A stretch of DNA of 64,000 nucleotides from Kitagawia praeruptora (GCA_037693485.1 CM075346.1:96392501-96456500), one strand, 5' to 3'; positions 52,560 through 63,978 are shown, counted from the first letter of the stretch. Notes: a model not told the origin generated them from the letters alone. A program made the numbers and translations.

Positions 52560-52625
52560 GAGCGAAATTCGAACTCAGCACCTATGACAACAGAGGATAA
52601 ACCCTTACCACTTAGTTACTTAAAT
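52560..52625 (-). repeat. tRNA-like segment
   Basis: Minus strand: TAAGTGGTAAGGG (box A-like) and GAGTTCGAATTTC (box B-like) at about tRNA spacing. Probably tRNA-derived repeat. Confidence 0.35.
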
Positions 52626-52639
52626 TTACTAATAACTAA

Positions 52640-54398
52640 TAAATTTCATTTTTCAGGTAACACATATTACCTTTTCTATTTTTTAATAACTAATTAATTT
52701 ACATTTTCACGTTATTTTTTATATTTTATCTAAATGATTTGATTTTTGCTTGTTAGTTGCATGCATTTAGTAACAGACACTGTATTCCCGAATCTAGGAT
52801 AGAAAAGAAAAAAATAGAAAATGAAAAAATTTCTCTTGTCACCAAATCTTTCCAAAATTGGGAAGAAGATTTCTGAGACAAATATATAAAGAGTTTCTTT
52901 CCTATTATTTAGCTTTCTTTTCCTTTCTTTACAAATAAATTATTCAGGAACAAATTGTGGAAATTTATTTTCTACCTTTCTTTTCTTTTATTTCCAAAAA
53001 AAATTTCTGGAACACAGTGTAACGGCCACCTCACATTGATGTTTGAAAAAAAAATTAATATAATACGGTATCATTAGTCTAAAAAATAGTTCGCTAAAAA
53101 GCATTAGTCTAATGAAATAGGAGTAATATTTAACTGATAAATGGGGATCGTTCATCCTTCATTTAATTCTATATTGTATACTAATTGGTATAATTATAAC
53201 AACTCGTGTGAATGATCAAGATTAAATATTAAGGAGTATATTATTAAGAATAAATATAATTAAACAAAATTTTTCGAATACGTACTTGTAAAAACTTGAA
53301 CCGGAAATGGTATTATTTGAATATGAACATGAAATTATGATGAAATTGAATAATAAATAAATATTATTTAATTACATAGTTATAAAAAATCAAATTCGAG
53401 ATCAAAAAAATTAAATACAAAAATAAATCATAAATAATTATGTAGTTGTGAGAAGTCAAAGTCGAATTTAATAACAATCAAATTTGATATTTTGATACTA
53501 TAATGTTTCATTGATACGTGATTTTACTTATTAAGCGCATCTTCGACATCAAATCAAAATAAATAAATACATAAATAAGTTATGAATAATTATGTTATTG
53601 TAAAAAATTGAATCCAAATTTAATGATAATCAAATTTGATATTTTAATACATAATTTAAATATCTTCCATGCACACAACCTTAACTAAAATTTTCATGTA
53701 ACTTTTCAATAGTAAAATTTATAAATAATTTTCAAAAATTTTGTCTTTCCAATCTAACAATACTCTTAAAAAGAATTTTGGTCAACCAATTAAGATTAGC
53801 TATATTTGCTATGAATCCGTAGGAACCTATAACAAAATCCTTGCAAGCTATTACCAAATTAATATACTATAATCTAATTATGATAAGTAAAAACAATAAT
53901 TAAATATTATTTTTAAAATGTAATCCATCATTATATTTAATTCCATTAAAATGTAATATTTTAAAGATTTAAGAGATTTTACATAATTACTATTTTATAT
54001 TAATTTAACAACATTTTAGATAATGCCATTAAGGTGCTGTACAAAGTTTAAATTTTAATAACTAACTTTTATTAAATAAAGAAAGAAGGATTCTTCGAAA
54101 GAAACAAATTATAGTAGCCAAGTATATTCACATGAGTAATGTTACATATACCAAAAATGATCCCAAAATATTCTCGAATGTCACATAACATTCTTTTATA
54201 TGTAGGATTTTTGTTAATTTTTTAGAGTTCCATTTCATAAAATTTATGAAATGATAATCAATTATATGATGATAATTCAGCTTTCAAAAATGATTTTAAA
54301 AATAATTTTGGAAGGTCTAGGATTTTTCTATTCACATGCATATATTAGCTAACTTGATTCAAATACACTTTTCATATCTAAGTCTCTGTTCCTAAAAA
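52640..54398. other. AT-rich intergenic DNA
   Basis: No ORF or RNA gene recognised. Short dispersed repeats (aattatgtagttgtgag..., caaatttgatattttgata) occur at about 53380-53520 and 53570-53650 and are shared with 51275-51470. Confidence 0.5.
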
Positions 54399-54838
54399 CG
54401 TTTCCTGTTTACTTTGAACACGTTTGCCAATGCATACTTTTAATCGTTAATTTCTTTAATTTCGTATGAGTTTTAAATATAAAAACTTCACTGTATTAAA
54501 GTATTAACAAATACGAATCAAACAATATCACTCATGACTATATTTTATTTTATAAATTATGCGTAAATTAATTGTCAATCGCTTATAATGAACAGTGAAC
54601 GTTTCATGTTTACTTTGAACACGTTTGCCAATGCATATTTTTAATCGTTAATATCTTTAATTTCGTATGAGTTTTAAATATAAAAATTTCACTGTATTAA
54701 AGTCTTAACAAATACGAATCAAACAAGATCACTCATGACTATATTTTATTTTATAAATTACGTAAATTAATTATCAATCGCTTATAATGAACAATGTCCA
54801 AAGTCAAAACCAGAAAGATTTTTTGAAACCGAGGGAGT
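54399..54838. repeat. 201 bp tandem duplication with Stowaway-like right end
   Basis: The block starting CGTTTCCTGTTTACTTTGAA at 54399 recurs at 54600 with few changes. The right end reads CCGAGGGAGTA (to 54838), the signature of Stowaway-type MITEs; the left terminus is degraded. Probably a rearranged MITE. Confidence 0.6.
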
Positions 54839-54880
54839 ACTAATAATCAGTGAGTTACCAGTCTAACTTGGCTTGTTTAC

Positions 54881-55138
54881 TACTCCCTCCGTCCCACCCA
54901 ATTCTTAACACTTTTTTTGTTACTTTCTGGCACGCATTTTAAGGTGAATTTTAAGGATAGTTCCATAACTTATTTTTGAAATTTTCTTTTTTTGTATAAA
55001 AATAGGATTGTTCTATTTTTATACAAAAAAAAGAAAATTTCAAAAATAAGTTATGCAACTATCCTTAAAATTTACCTTAAAATGCGTGCCGGATACCCTA
55101 TTTTGAAATGTTAAGAAATGGCCGGGACTGAGGGAGTA
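54881..55138. mobile_element. Stowaway MITE (Tc1/mariner type)
   Basis: CTCCCTCCGTCCCA at 54883 and GGGACTGAGGGAG at 55136, flanked by TA on both sides; 254 bp. The interior is a strong inverted repeat (AAATTTTC...GAAAATTT arms). No coding capacity. Confidence 0.92.
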
Positions 55139-55370
55139 ATTGACTTATCCGCCAATAAGAGTCCCCTCTCCAAATACACCTAGAATTCCCCTAGGTTTGA
55201 TTCTATCCATGTTTATTTCGGTATTTTGAATTATTTCCCTTTCTCATTTATCTTTTGAACCTACAATTTTTTAGATTTGCGAATTTTCTTCGTTGATTGT
55301 AAACATTTTTTTGTAAAGTTACTCTGCATCAATAAAATGTTATATAATTAGCATGAGTTAGCATATAATA
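55139..55370. other. No feature recognised
   Basis: AT-rich sequence between two MITEs; no ORF. Confidence 0.4.
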
Positions 55371-55569
55371 TATGGGTCTGGATCCTCTGTCCCCTTCCTC
55401 CGTGTCCCCCTTGTGTCCCCTGTTCTTTTTAGTACAAAAAGAGTGCCCCTGCGGGGCCCATTTTAATAAATAATAAAAATGGGCTCCACAAGAACATTTT
55501 TTTTGTATTAAAAACAATAGGGGACACAAAGGAGACACGGAGAAAGGGGACAGAGGATCCCGGCTCATA
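55371..55569. mobile_element. Foldback MITE C with GC-rich palindrome
   Basis: About 199 bp inverted repeat: GGATCCTCTGTCCCC near the left end pairs with GGGGACAGAGGATCC near the right. Inside is AGTACAAAAAGAGTGCCCCTG followed by CGGGGCCC (the motif shared with MITEs A and B). The ORFs over it are hairpin artefacts. Confidence 0.7.
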
Positions 55570-55989
55570 ATATATGATCTTCCTAAAACATACTCGTAAC
55601 ACCTGAGAAAAATTTTGTAGTATTAAGATCCAAGTTGTCATCAACAACCATCAACATAAACATGAAATTAAACTATTGTTCTCAGTCGTTATCTGTTAAA
55701 TAATATTTATTGATGGTGTCTTATTCTAATACCTTAATGTTTTAAAACGATTAGTTACTTAATATGATATTAGAACTCGATTTAAGTGGAATTTTAGATT
55801 CGAGTCCTCCATCCATATTTATTTAATTCATTATCGGCTATATATGTTGTCTATCTGATTCCGTCTACCAATCACAATGAAACTACAATTAAGGAAAATG
55901 TTGAATAATATTTATTGTAGAATAAGATTGAGCCCTTTGCCTAACAATTTAAGATTTTAAAAGATTGGTTACCTTGCATTATCGGCTTC

Positions 55990-56675
55990 GGAGTTTATCT
56001 CCGATGAGAGTCGATTAAGTTTTCTTCCTTTTTTTTGTTTTCCAAATAAATCGAGCTTGATTTCTGAAATCTTTGAAGAATCCGTTCGGATTTTTCAGTT
56101 TGGTTCTTATATCTTCGCCGATAAGTCTTTTTAGTTGTTGTTTTATTTTCAATTTGAATGTCTTGCTTTTTGGCACGTGTCTTGCTTTTTGGCACGTGTC
56201 TTGCTTTTTGGCATGTGTCTTGCTCTTTTCGTCTACCAGTATGGCATTTTGGTTCGATGAAGGCTCATTTTGTAGAGGCTTGCGGGTGGATTAATTGAGA
56301 TTCCATTTCAGAGGGAGTTATTATGTCTATAAAGCTTATCTTGGATCTATGGATATCTGCTCAAAAAGAGCGCGAGATCAATTTAACGGAAGTCAGGATT
56401 CAGATCAATGTAGATGCGGTAATTTCTGAAGTTTATGGGCTCTTTTGTTCATATGCCTCGATATTATGGATATTCCTTTTGTCGTTCTTGGTGTTGTACT
56501 GTTTTTTATTTTTTTTAAACGGTCTGCGAACCACTTAGCTCACTTTGTAGCGAGTTATTGTAGTTCTATAGCTGATCGTATCTGGACGATGAGTAATGCT
56601 CATCTAGAGTTCATTATTGTATTGATGAACGTTTTGAAGTAATGAAAGTTATTTTCTTTCTTGGCAAAAAAAAAT
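55990..56675 (+). mobile_element. 5'-truncated LINE fragment with poly(A)
   Basis: The frame at 56445-56642 ends in KRSANHLAHFVASYCSSIADRIW, resembling the C-terminal RNase H region of plant L1-type LINEs; a 3' UTR and an A run (about 56666-56675) follow. Upstream parts are decayed and the left limit is uncertain. No RT is present. Confidence 0.5.
56161..56227 (+). repeat. 19-bp tandem repeat with CACGTG
   Basis: Three and a half units of TCTTGCTTTTTGGCACGTG; two units contain the palindrome CACGTG (a G-box core), the third reads CATGTG. Confidence 0.9.
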
Positions 56676-56703
56676 AATATAAATAATACAATATATAATC
56701 AAT

Positions 56704-57317
56704 TCACATCGATTAGAATAAGAATGTTTGGGGTCTTTATAGATACAAATCAATAACTAATGTGTACCAACTTGCTAGCTCTTTTGGACTAACCTATGTT
56801 GGGTTGTTGGGTCCGATATGCATTCGATTGTGGGCTTGAATGTTATAAATGGTATCAGAGATCTACCCGGCCGAAAGAGAGGCACTACCCGGGTTTAGTA
56901 ACTTTATGTGTGGACTCGACGAGGACGTCGACCCTATAAGAGGGGTATTTGTAATATCCCACATCGATTAATGTGTACCAACTTACTAGCTCTTTTGGAC
57001 AAACCTATGGTGGGTTGTTGGGTCCGATATGCATTCGGTTGTAGGCTTGAATGTTATAAATGGTATTAGAGATCTACCCGGCTGGAAGAGAGGCACTGCC
57101 CGGGTTTAGTAAGTTTGTGTGTGGGCTCGACGAGGACGTCGACCCTATAAGAGGGGTGTTTGTAATGTCCCACATCGATTAGAGTAAGAGTGTTTGGGAC
57201 GTTTATAGAGATACAAGTCAATAACTAATGTGTACCAACTTGGTAGCTCTTTTGGACTCACCTATGGTGGGTTGTTGGGTCCGGTATGCATTCAGTTGTA
57301 GGTTTGAATGTTATAAA
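56704..57317 (+). mobile_element. Tandem TRIM element: three LTRs, two internal domains
   Basis: LTR 1 about 56704-56849, internal 56850-56949, LTR 2 56950-57060 (with an internal deletion), internal 57061-57160, LTR 3 57161-57317. LTRs start TGTAATGTCCCACATCGATT or similar and end TTATAAA. Each internal part starts at a primer-site-like word (TGGTATCAGAG, TGGTATTAGAG) and ends in an AAGAGGGG-type purine tract. No coding capacity, as in TRIMs. Confidence 0.75.
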
Positions 57318-57341
57318 TTAAACAAATCTTTTCCATTCGTT

Positions 57342-57415
57342 TGGATTCGAACTCTTGACCTTTTCCAAATAAAGTAAATATTTTGCCATTCCACCAACTT
57401 GTATTTATCTTAATT
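57342..57415 (-). repeat. tRNA-like segment
   Basis: Minus strand: GGTGGAATGGCAAAAT then, about 30 bp on, AGAGTTCGAATCC (close to box B GGTTCGANTCC). Confidence 0.35.
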
Positions 57416-57591
57416 AAAAAGAATGAAAATATTGTTTTAAGAAAAAAACCCTTGGTTTATGTAAGGATATGTGTAAAATAGTTAATACATCATTATAAAT
57501 AAACTACAAAATATCTTACTAAATAACGATAATTGTAAATCACTTCTATTTCTCGTATATTCTTGAACATCTCGAATTCACTCGAGCTAAT

Positions 57592-58245
57592 TGTTAGGCA
57601 GCAGACATTTGTTTCTTCACCAACCTCACCAACCACACCAAATACTCCCACCAACCCCATTCCTTACTCCTATAAATACTCACCTCCTTCATTAGTAACA
57701 TTACACCATAATTCTCTCTTCTCTCTACAGCTGCTAGATAGTACGTCTAGTAGGGGAGCCGGTTTAGCCCGCTTTCAGGAAGTGTCGGGATAGAAGGACC
57801 TCGCGCCTAAACTATTCCTTAGGGTACTTGGATTTGACTGCAGCCATCGGAGGTGGTCCCGCTACAGGGGTCTTTCTATCAGGTTGTGTGGCACTGTCCG
57901 GGTTGGGAGAGGGAGAGAAGGAAAGGTTGTCGGGAAACAGTGATAGGGGGAGGTTTTGAGATAAACACTTCAGTGAGTTGGGGATATACATAATAGGTAT
58001 TGTAGGGCTGAATTTTTGTATGAAATTCAAGGGGCCGGATACCCGGATATTGTAATCTCTTTTATCTAGTGTGAAGTTGTTGCTCTTGTGGATGTAGGCT
58101 GGGCCGAACCACGTTAAATCTCTTGTCTCTTTTACTGTATTGTTGGTTTGTTGCTCCATTACTATCACGTATATTTGTGGGATCTAAGCGCACATATTTA
58201 CCAAATCGCTTCCGCATTCGCAGGGAATCGGGCAGATTCCTAACA
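57592..58245 (+). repeat. 5' LTR of a Tork-like copia element (654 bp)
   Basis: Inverted termini TGTTAGG and CCTAACA, TATA box (CCTATAAATACTC at about 57669-57681), followed by the primer site. The 3' LTR is not in the window; the element is interrupted at 60172 by a SIRE copy. Confidence 0.82.
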
Positions 58246-58247
58246 GT

Positions 58248-58259
58248 TGGCATCAGAGA
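58248..58259 (+). other. Primer binding site of Tork-like element
   Basis: TGGCATCAGAGA, the initiator tRNA-Met type with one T-to-C change and a divergent last base. Confidence 0.7.
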
Positions 58260-58329
58260 TAGTTGTGTCTAAATTATTGGTGCCGAAGGAAAGTCGTTAA
58301 GAAAAGTGGTTGTCTAATTTGGCGCCGTT

Positions 58330-59757
58330 TTGACGGAAGTGCTCCCATTGTTTCTTACACTTACCTGGCCAATTGATTTAGTTGTTTGGATTGGTTTGTG
58401 TGTGCAAACGGAGATCATAACAAGTATTGGAGGATTCAAGGTGACTCCATATGATGGTAAAGGAAGTTTTACTCTTTGGCAGAGAAGGGTAAAGGATATC
58501 CTAACCCAACAGAAGCTAGCAAGGGCTTTGAAGGGGAAGGAGGGAAAACCAACAAAGATGAGCGATGAAGATTGGGAGGATGCTGAGTCGCAATGCATGA
58601 GTACCATCAGACTATGCATTGCTGATAACATTATCAATAATGTTGTTGACGAAAGCACGCCGAAGGAATTATGGTCAAAGTTGGAGACATTGTATCTCGG
58701 GAAGAACTTGACTACAAAGTTAAATCTGAAGCTCGAGTTATACAAGCTGAAGATGGCAGTTCAAGGCAATGTTATTGAGCACATGAATGTGTTTAACGGT
58801 ATTGTTGATCAACTTGAAAAGGTTGATGTAAAATTGGAGGAAGAAGATAAGGCCCTTATTCTTCTTACTTCGCTTCCGGAGTCATTCGATCATTTGGTCA
58901 CAACCATTTTGTACGGAAAGGACATGTTAAAAATGGAGGAGGTTCAGTCAGCACTTTTATCAAATGCTGGAAGGAAGAACCAGGATGGTGACAATGACAG
59001 AATGACAGTTTTGGCTTTGCGTAGTCAAAATAATAGAGGAAGGGGTGCTGTGAGAGGATCTACCAATAGTAGGGGTAAATCCAGATACAGTGAAAAGGGC
59101 ATACAGTGCTTTGGTTACAAGGAGTGGGGCCATATTAGGCTGAATTGTCCGCTAAATAAGAAGGATCCAGATGCATCATTGGCTGTGGTTACTCTCGATT
59201 GTGAAGATATTTGCACCGTCTTCAATCGAGGCACTAGTTCTCGAGGAGAATGGATATTAGACTCAGGGTCATCTTACCATGTATGTTCCGAGAGGGGGCA
59301 TTTTGACAGATTCCAAGATACAAAGAATGAAACAGTTTCTTCGGCTGATGGATCTACTTGTGAGATCAAGGGGATTGAAATTGTGAAAATCAAAATGTTC
59401 GATGGAATAGTTCGCAGCATGAACGGGGTAAGATATGTGCCTAAGCTGAGGAAGAATCTAATATCTATCAGTCGGTTAGCTTCAGAAGGCTACAGATGCT
59501 CTGTAGTAGGGGGAGCTATGAATATCAAAAGAGGCCGTGTGGTTCGGATGAAGGGAGAGCTACGTGGGGGAATATATCGTCTGATTAGTACGTGGCCAGA
59601 ACGTACTGGAACTTCGAAAATCTGGTTATCTCGTGCACGAGGGAAGAGTGACTTGAAGGATACTGTTGCGGTTGTATTGCCTTCTAGTCTAGACGATGGT
59701 GCAAAGACTGCTGGGATGGATGCTTGGTCGAAGGGCTTCCACGACATCAACGAGTAG
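58330..59757 (+). CDS. gag: Gag-protease-only ORF of Tork-like copia element, 475 aa
   Basis: Residues about 35-220 form a copia-type gag (UBN2 type: GKGSFTLWQRRVKDIL, then LYKLKMAVQGN, then SLPESFDHLVTTIL). A zinc knuckle at 260-273 has Tyr in place of the second Cys, so it is probably defective. The aspartic protease has DSGSS at 311-315 and later LISISRLASEG. The homology ends around residue 430 (ELRGGIYRL), where the integrase pre-domain should follow; instead an unrelated tail of about 45 residues runs to TAG 59755-59757. Integrase, RT and RNase H are missing, so this is a deletion derivative needing help in trans. The ATG choice is uncertain; the conserved region starts near residue 34. 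Confidence 0.82.
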   Translation: MTEVLPLFLTLTWPIDLVVWIGLCVQTEIITSIGGFKVTPYDGKGSFTLWQRRVKDILTQQKLARALKGKEGKPTKMSDEDWEDAESQCMSTIRLCIADNIINNVVDESTPKELWSKLETLYLGKNLTTKLNLKLELYKLKMAVQGNVIEHMNVFNGIVDQLEKVDVKLEEEDKALILLTSLPESFDHLVTTILYGKDMLKMEEVQSALLSNAGRKNQDGDNDRMTVLALRSQNNRGRGAVRGSTNSRGKSRYSEKGIQCFGYKEWGHIRLNCPLNKKDPDASLAVVTLDCEDICTVFNRGTSSRGEWILDSGSSYHVCSERGHFDRFQDTKNETVSSADGSTCEIKGIEIVKIKMFDGIVRSMNGVRYVPKLRKNLISISRLASEGYRCSVVGGAMNIKRGRVVRMKGELRGGIYRLISTWPERTGTSKIWLSRARGKSDLKDTVAVVLPSSLDDGAKTAGMDAWSKGFHDINE

Positions 59758-60171
59758 TTGGTGTGTTGCAGCTGCATATGGGCATCGATCAACACGAATC
59801 AAGTGAGCAGTGAACCATGCAACAGATTGATTTGTTTGATATGCAGTTGGGGAGTAAATGAAAGATCGATGGTCACACTTGTGTGTGATGGTCACATTTG
59901 TGTGTGTGATGGACTACATATGGGATTGGCCGACGTGAATCAAGTGAGTATGTGTGTATACAACAGATTACTTCACATGTATGTAGTTGGACAAATAAAG
60001 GTCAATGGTACACTTGTGTGTATAGCAAGTGGGCATTCGAGAATGAATGTGCAAACTAGGGTATAGTTTGGAGTCTTGGACTCAGGGGGAGCTTTGGAAA
60101 TCATTGGGGTGGAGAAGTTTGTTTATTTGGAAACAGGGCACAGGTATGGAGTGCAAGTGGAGAGCTGTGAG
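59758..60171 (+). other. 3' part of Tork-like element up to SIRE insertion
   Basis: Non-coding, with repeated short words (tgtgtgatggtcaca, gtgtgtgtatac). GGGGGAGCTTTGG at about 60088-60100 could be part of a 3' region. Interrupted at 60172. Confidence 0.4.
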
Positions 60172-60881
60172 TGTTAACTCGAATAACTTGTAGAAGGGGG
60201 GGTTGAATACAAGTTATATAATCGTGTCTGATTTTTGCTTGATTATATGAACAAGAATAAACGAATGAATCAAACTCTGTTTGTATTAATAAGATCAAAT
60301 ACAAACTCTACCAAAGGTGTACAATACCTTTAACAGCTGCTGACAATACAAATCTCTCTCTCTGTTTGTACTCTCGTATATTCACGATTACAAAACCTCA
60401 TGAACTCTTTTTACAATGATATAGAGAGAGTATTTATAATGCTACCTATCAACTAATTACAGAAAGATATAATCTATACATGACAATGTTCTGCCTTCTA
60501 ATTGATAGTTTCCTTCAATAGAAAACTCTTTCCTTCATAATATCTTCTTGCTTGTTCTTCAAACAACGATCCTGTTTTATAGCACTTGCCAGTTTCTGTA
60601 GCATCCACAATAACATCATCAGTAACACGACTGATATCAGGATTTCATCTTGTATCATCAGTATCTGATCATCATCAGTATTAGACCGTCATCAGGATTT
60701 GTTCTTTGTTCCTGACATTTAGTCTCCGATACACTGTTCATTCCTGACTAAACTGTACACATAACTGTTTTACACATAAATCCTATATATAGTGCTAAAT
60801 CCTTTATAAGATCAGGACTACAAGAAGTATAATGTGTAAATTCTATTCTTAACATCACAACTTTATGAATTATTCCTAACA
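60172..60881 (-). repeat. 3' LTR of second SIRE copy (710 bp)
   Basis: Reads TGTTAACTCG...CCTAACA on the plus strand. It is about 21 bp shorter than the LTRs of the first copy, with the loss and several changes around 60370-60410. The TATA box (minus strand) is near 60430-60440. Confidence 0.92.
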
Positions 60882-60900
60882 ATCTCCCCCTATTTATGCT
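60882..60900 (-). other. Polypurine tract of second SIRE copy
   Basis: Minus strand reads AAATAGGGGGAGATT next to the LTR, a longer G run than in the first copy. Confidence 0.8.
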
Positions 60901-61103
60901 TTAAAATCTGAAGCATAAATCTAAGTTGTGGATGTCAAAACATATAACAATACAACCAGAATAGAATTTATGAATGTAGAATTATGAAGTTAAGTACCTC
61001 CTTCCAGATGTAGACGTTTATCTAGTACTTAGAAGAAAGAATTTTAACTATTAATGCTGCTCTTCCTTTACCACTCGCTAACTGAGATTCACCACTGTCA
61101 CTC

Positions 61104-61349
61104 CTAGTTCTTCTTTTTACTTCCCTTTGTCTGCTCTTTATCTCCCCCAGTTTGGTGTTGTTGTTGTTGTCTTTGAATTATCTTTATCTCCCCCTTTTTG
61201 ACATCAGCAACATTAATTCCAAGAGATTCAGAAACAGAACAAATGATATTCATCAGAACTGCTTGATTTTCCATAATTGTGACTTGGTTATCTTCAAGTG
61301 ATTGAAGTCTTGTTTGCATAGCAATTTGAGATTTCTGAATATCTTTCAA
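61104..61349 (-). pseudogene. SIRE extra ORF, coiled-coil C-terminus (second copy)
   Basis: Homologous to the last ~95 residues of the 36602-38860 ORF, including the coiled-coil segment (IQKSQIAMQTRLQSLEDNQ) and the Gln/Lys-rich tail. It is out of frame with the upstream part because of a short deletion near 61390, which gives that part a divergent end. Confidence 0.75.
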
Positions 61350-63331
61350 AACATCAGAATGAACTTCAATGTTGGAAGTGCTTCTAGTTTTTCAGAATCA
61401 GAAAGAACTGTATCTTCAAGTCTTGTAGAAGAAGTTGCTTGTGTTGTATGATATTCAAGTAATAAAACCTGATTAGAAGTATCAACATCTTCATCTTTCT
61501 GATCTGGAGCTGAAACATGATCATCATCTCCTTCACCAGTATTCTGTGTACTAACATCTTCAAATCCTAACTCCTCCTTAGAGTGATCAGAGACTGTAGA
61601 TGTCTCAATTCTAGCTGATATTGGAAGTACATACAAAGGAACACTAGGATCATTAGGAACTTCATCTGGTACATATGTATCAAGAGATTGCTTTATCCTG
61701 GCACCTCTTCTGTTAATGATTCCTGCAAGCCTCTCCTTTTGCTTCTGAGCTTTAACTTCTGGCTTTGCATTGTGATGTGCTAGGTCATTCTTCTGATACA
61801 TTTTGATGAATGAATAAGTACCAACATCCATATCCAAATTTTCAGACCAAGATTCAGGAAAAACCTGATCCCAGAGATCAAATGATGGTTTCCTAATTTT
61901 CTCTCCCTCACTATGGAGTTGATCATCCATACCCTCATTCTCACTTTGACTTACTAAAGTCAACACTCTTTCTACCTCACCTTTTGCCTGGTCAGGAGCC
62001 AGCCGCTCAAATTGTGGATCTAACTCCATCTTTTCAAGTGTATCACTCAAATTTGGATAAGTGCTCTCATGACCTACAGAAAAATAGGGGCTAGAAGGAG
62101 TTTTCATACCTAAACTCACATGGAGAGAGGGTTCCTCATATGGCAAGGGGCTTGAGGTTTTCTCCAAGGAGTGAGCTGCTATAGTCTCTGAACCCATACA
62201 ATCATCTTCTTTCCTTCCAGAAACTACAGGCTCCAGTATACCACTTTCAGGTTCTTTACTAGACTCTGATGTCTTCAGTAATACTTCATTAGACACCATA
62301 GTTAGTACATCACCGTCTTTAAGTGTTGTTTGCTGAGACTCACCCTCAAGGTGAATAGACTCCGACTGAACAATGTTTGTTTGATCTTCAAGAAAACCAG
62401 TCAAAGTTATTCCTCCCATATCATAGGGTATCTCACTTACATTCTCAGTCATCACAGAAGTCCTTTCAGCATCAGCTATCACAGCTCTTGAGTCATCCAA
62501 CCTCTGACTAGATGGTTCTTGTGTTGCAGTGACTGTGATCTGATCTGTCCTACTATTCACCACTGGTGCAATAGTACCTTCTGTTGACTGCTTCCCTCTA
62601 TCTACTTCCTCCAGTTGTTCACCTTGAGCTGAGGCATCTTCAATAATGACATCTTTGTCAAATAAATATGCATGAAGTGATTGAAGTGCAACATGCTTCG
62701 AGAGTCCAAGTTTCTTGACTAATTGTCTTCTGACAGATACATAGAAATACATCTTCATTAAGTCAAGTCTTTGATGTAGAAGTCCATATTCTTCAGGAAA
62801 TGAAAGTCTAGGAATACTTTCACTTAGAAAATTTAGAACTAGCCTGGAAAGCTTCATTTTTAGAGAGATAAGTCCCATAGCCATTCTGTATGACAATGTA
62901 GTTTCCCATGAAGAATCAATATCCAGATCTCTCTTGTCAGATACTGACATAGATGTAGCTTGATGTGTAGAAACCTGCATAATGTTAGTTGGACTAGACT
63001 CTGTGTGTGTAGGTGACAATTGAATCTTTCTCCTTGTTCTCCTGGTATAGTGAGCAAAAGATTTATCCTGAGAAGACTCAAGAGGTGTAGACACAGAAGT
63101 GATCTTGGGATGAGATCTTTGTTCAATAGACACAGTCTTTTGAGAGACAGTATCCAATAACTGTTTTCCCTTTTTAAGAACTACAGCCTTTTGGGAGACT
63201 GCAGCCTGGTTGTGACTAGGTTTTTCATCTCTTTGTGCTAACAGAGAAAGTTGAATTGCAGCCTTCAATTCTGCTCTCTCAGCAAGAGTTAAATCATCAT
63301 CATCTTCACTAGAATTACTACTACTTGACAC
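61346..63331 (-). pseudogene. SIRE extra ORF, middle part (second copy, 661 codons)
   Basis: Closely matches 36602-38560 of the first copy: the Ser/Asp-rich start, the LHQRLDLMKMYFYVSVRRQL segment, and the WDQVFPESWSENLD segment. The last residues (after LSDSE) are out of frame relative to the first copy. Confidence 0.78.
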
Positions 63332-63348
63332 AACAAATCTTCTCTTCC

Positions 63349-63978
63349 TTACAACTGATGTCTTTTGAGAAACACCAGAGGTTGGAATTTCTTTGAAACA
63401 ATAGGCTGTGGATCAAAATTTGGTTCTTGAATTGTTTCAGAGACTATAATGTTTTGGGCTACTTGGGTAGACACAGGTGGGTTCTCCTCCAAATGAGATT
63501 CCTGAGCCATTTCACCACAAAAGAAAGAAGAGTTGTAGAGAGTAGGAAGATGAGTTTTAAGAATTACCTGAAAATGATGTGGATAATAAATTGCAGGTAT
63601 TTCATCTAGATTCTTTTCATTGTCCTTCTTTATAATGTCAGAAAAAATTCTCTTTTGCTGTACATAAGAAGAAACACAATGTTCCCTACCAAATCTAGCT
63701 TCAACATCAGGAATAAAATGGTTAATAAACATTTGCATAAATCTATGATAATAAACCATTTTCCTGTTTTGATCTCTTAACCCAAGTTTAATACTTATCT
63801 GACTTAAGATAATGTGACCAATGTTAATTACTCTATCATAAAGCAAACTATAAGCAATATGTGATGTAACAGAAGTAATTTGCTGAAAAGAACTACATTT
63901 ACCAGTAAAACATTTAGCAATTTGATCAAAGAAAAAAGACCATTCCTTTCTAAGAAAAGACCTATTCAACTGGCTCAT
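63349..63978 (-). pseudogene. SIRE extra ORF, N-terminal part (second copy, partial)
   Basis: Matches residues ~139-317 of the first copy's N-terminal part and runs about 20 codons further in the same frame (VSETIQEPNFDPQP) than that copy does. It then goes out of frame at about 63385 because of two extra bases relative to the first copy. The ORF is open to the left of its ATG and off the window, so the start given is not the real one. Confidence 0.78.

Noticed and set aside
55329..55647. Minus-strand ORFs over the foldback MITE
   Set aside because: Hairpin arms translated; no domain.
56073..56294. Hydrophobic 73-codon ORF over the 19-bp repeat
   Set aside because: Membrane-like look comes from T-rich repeated DNA.
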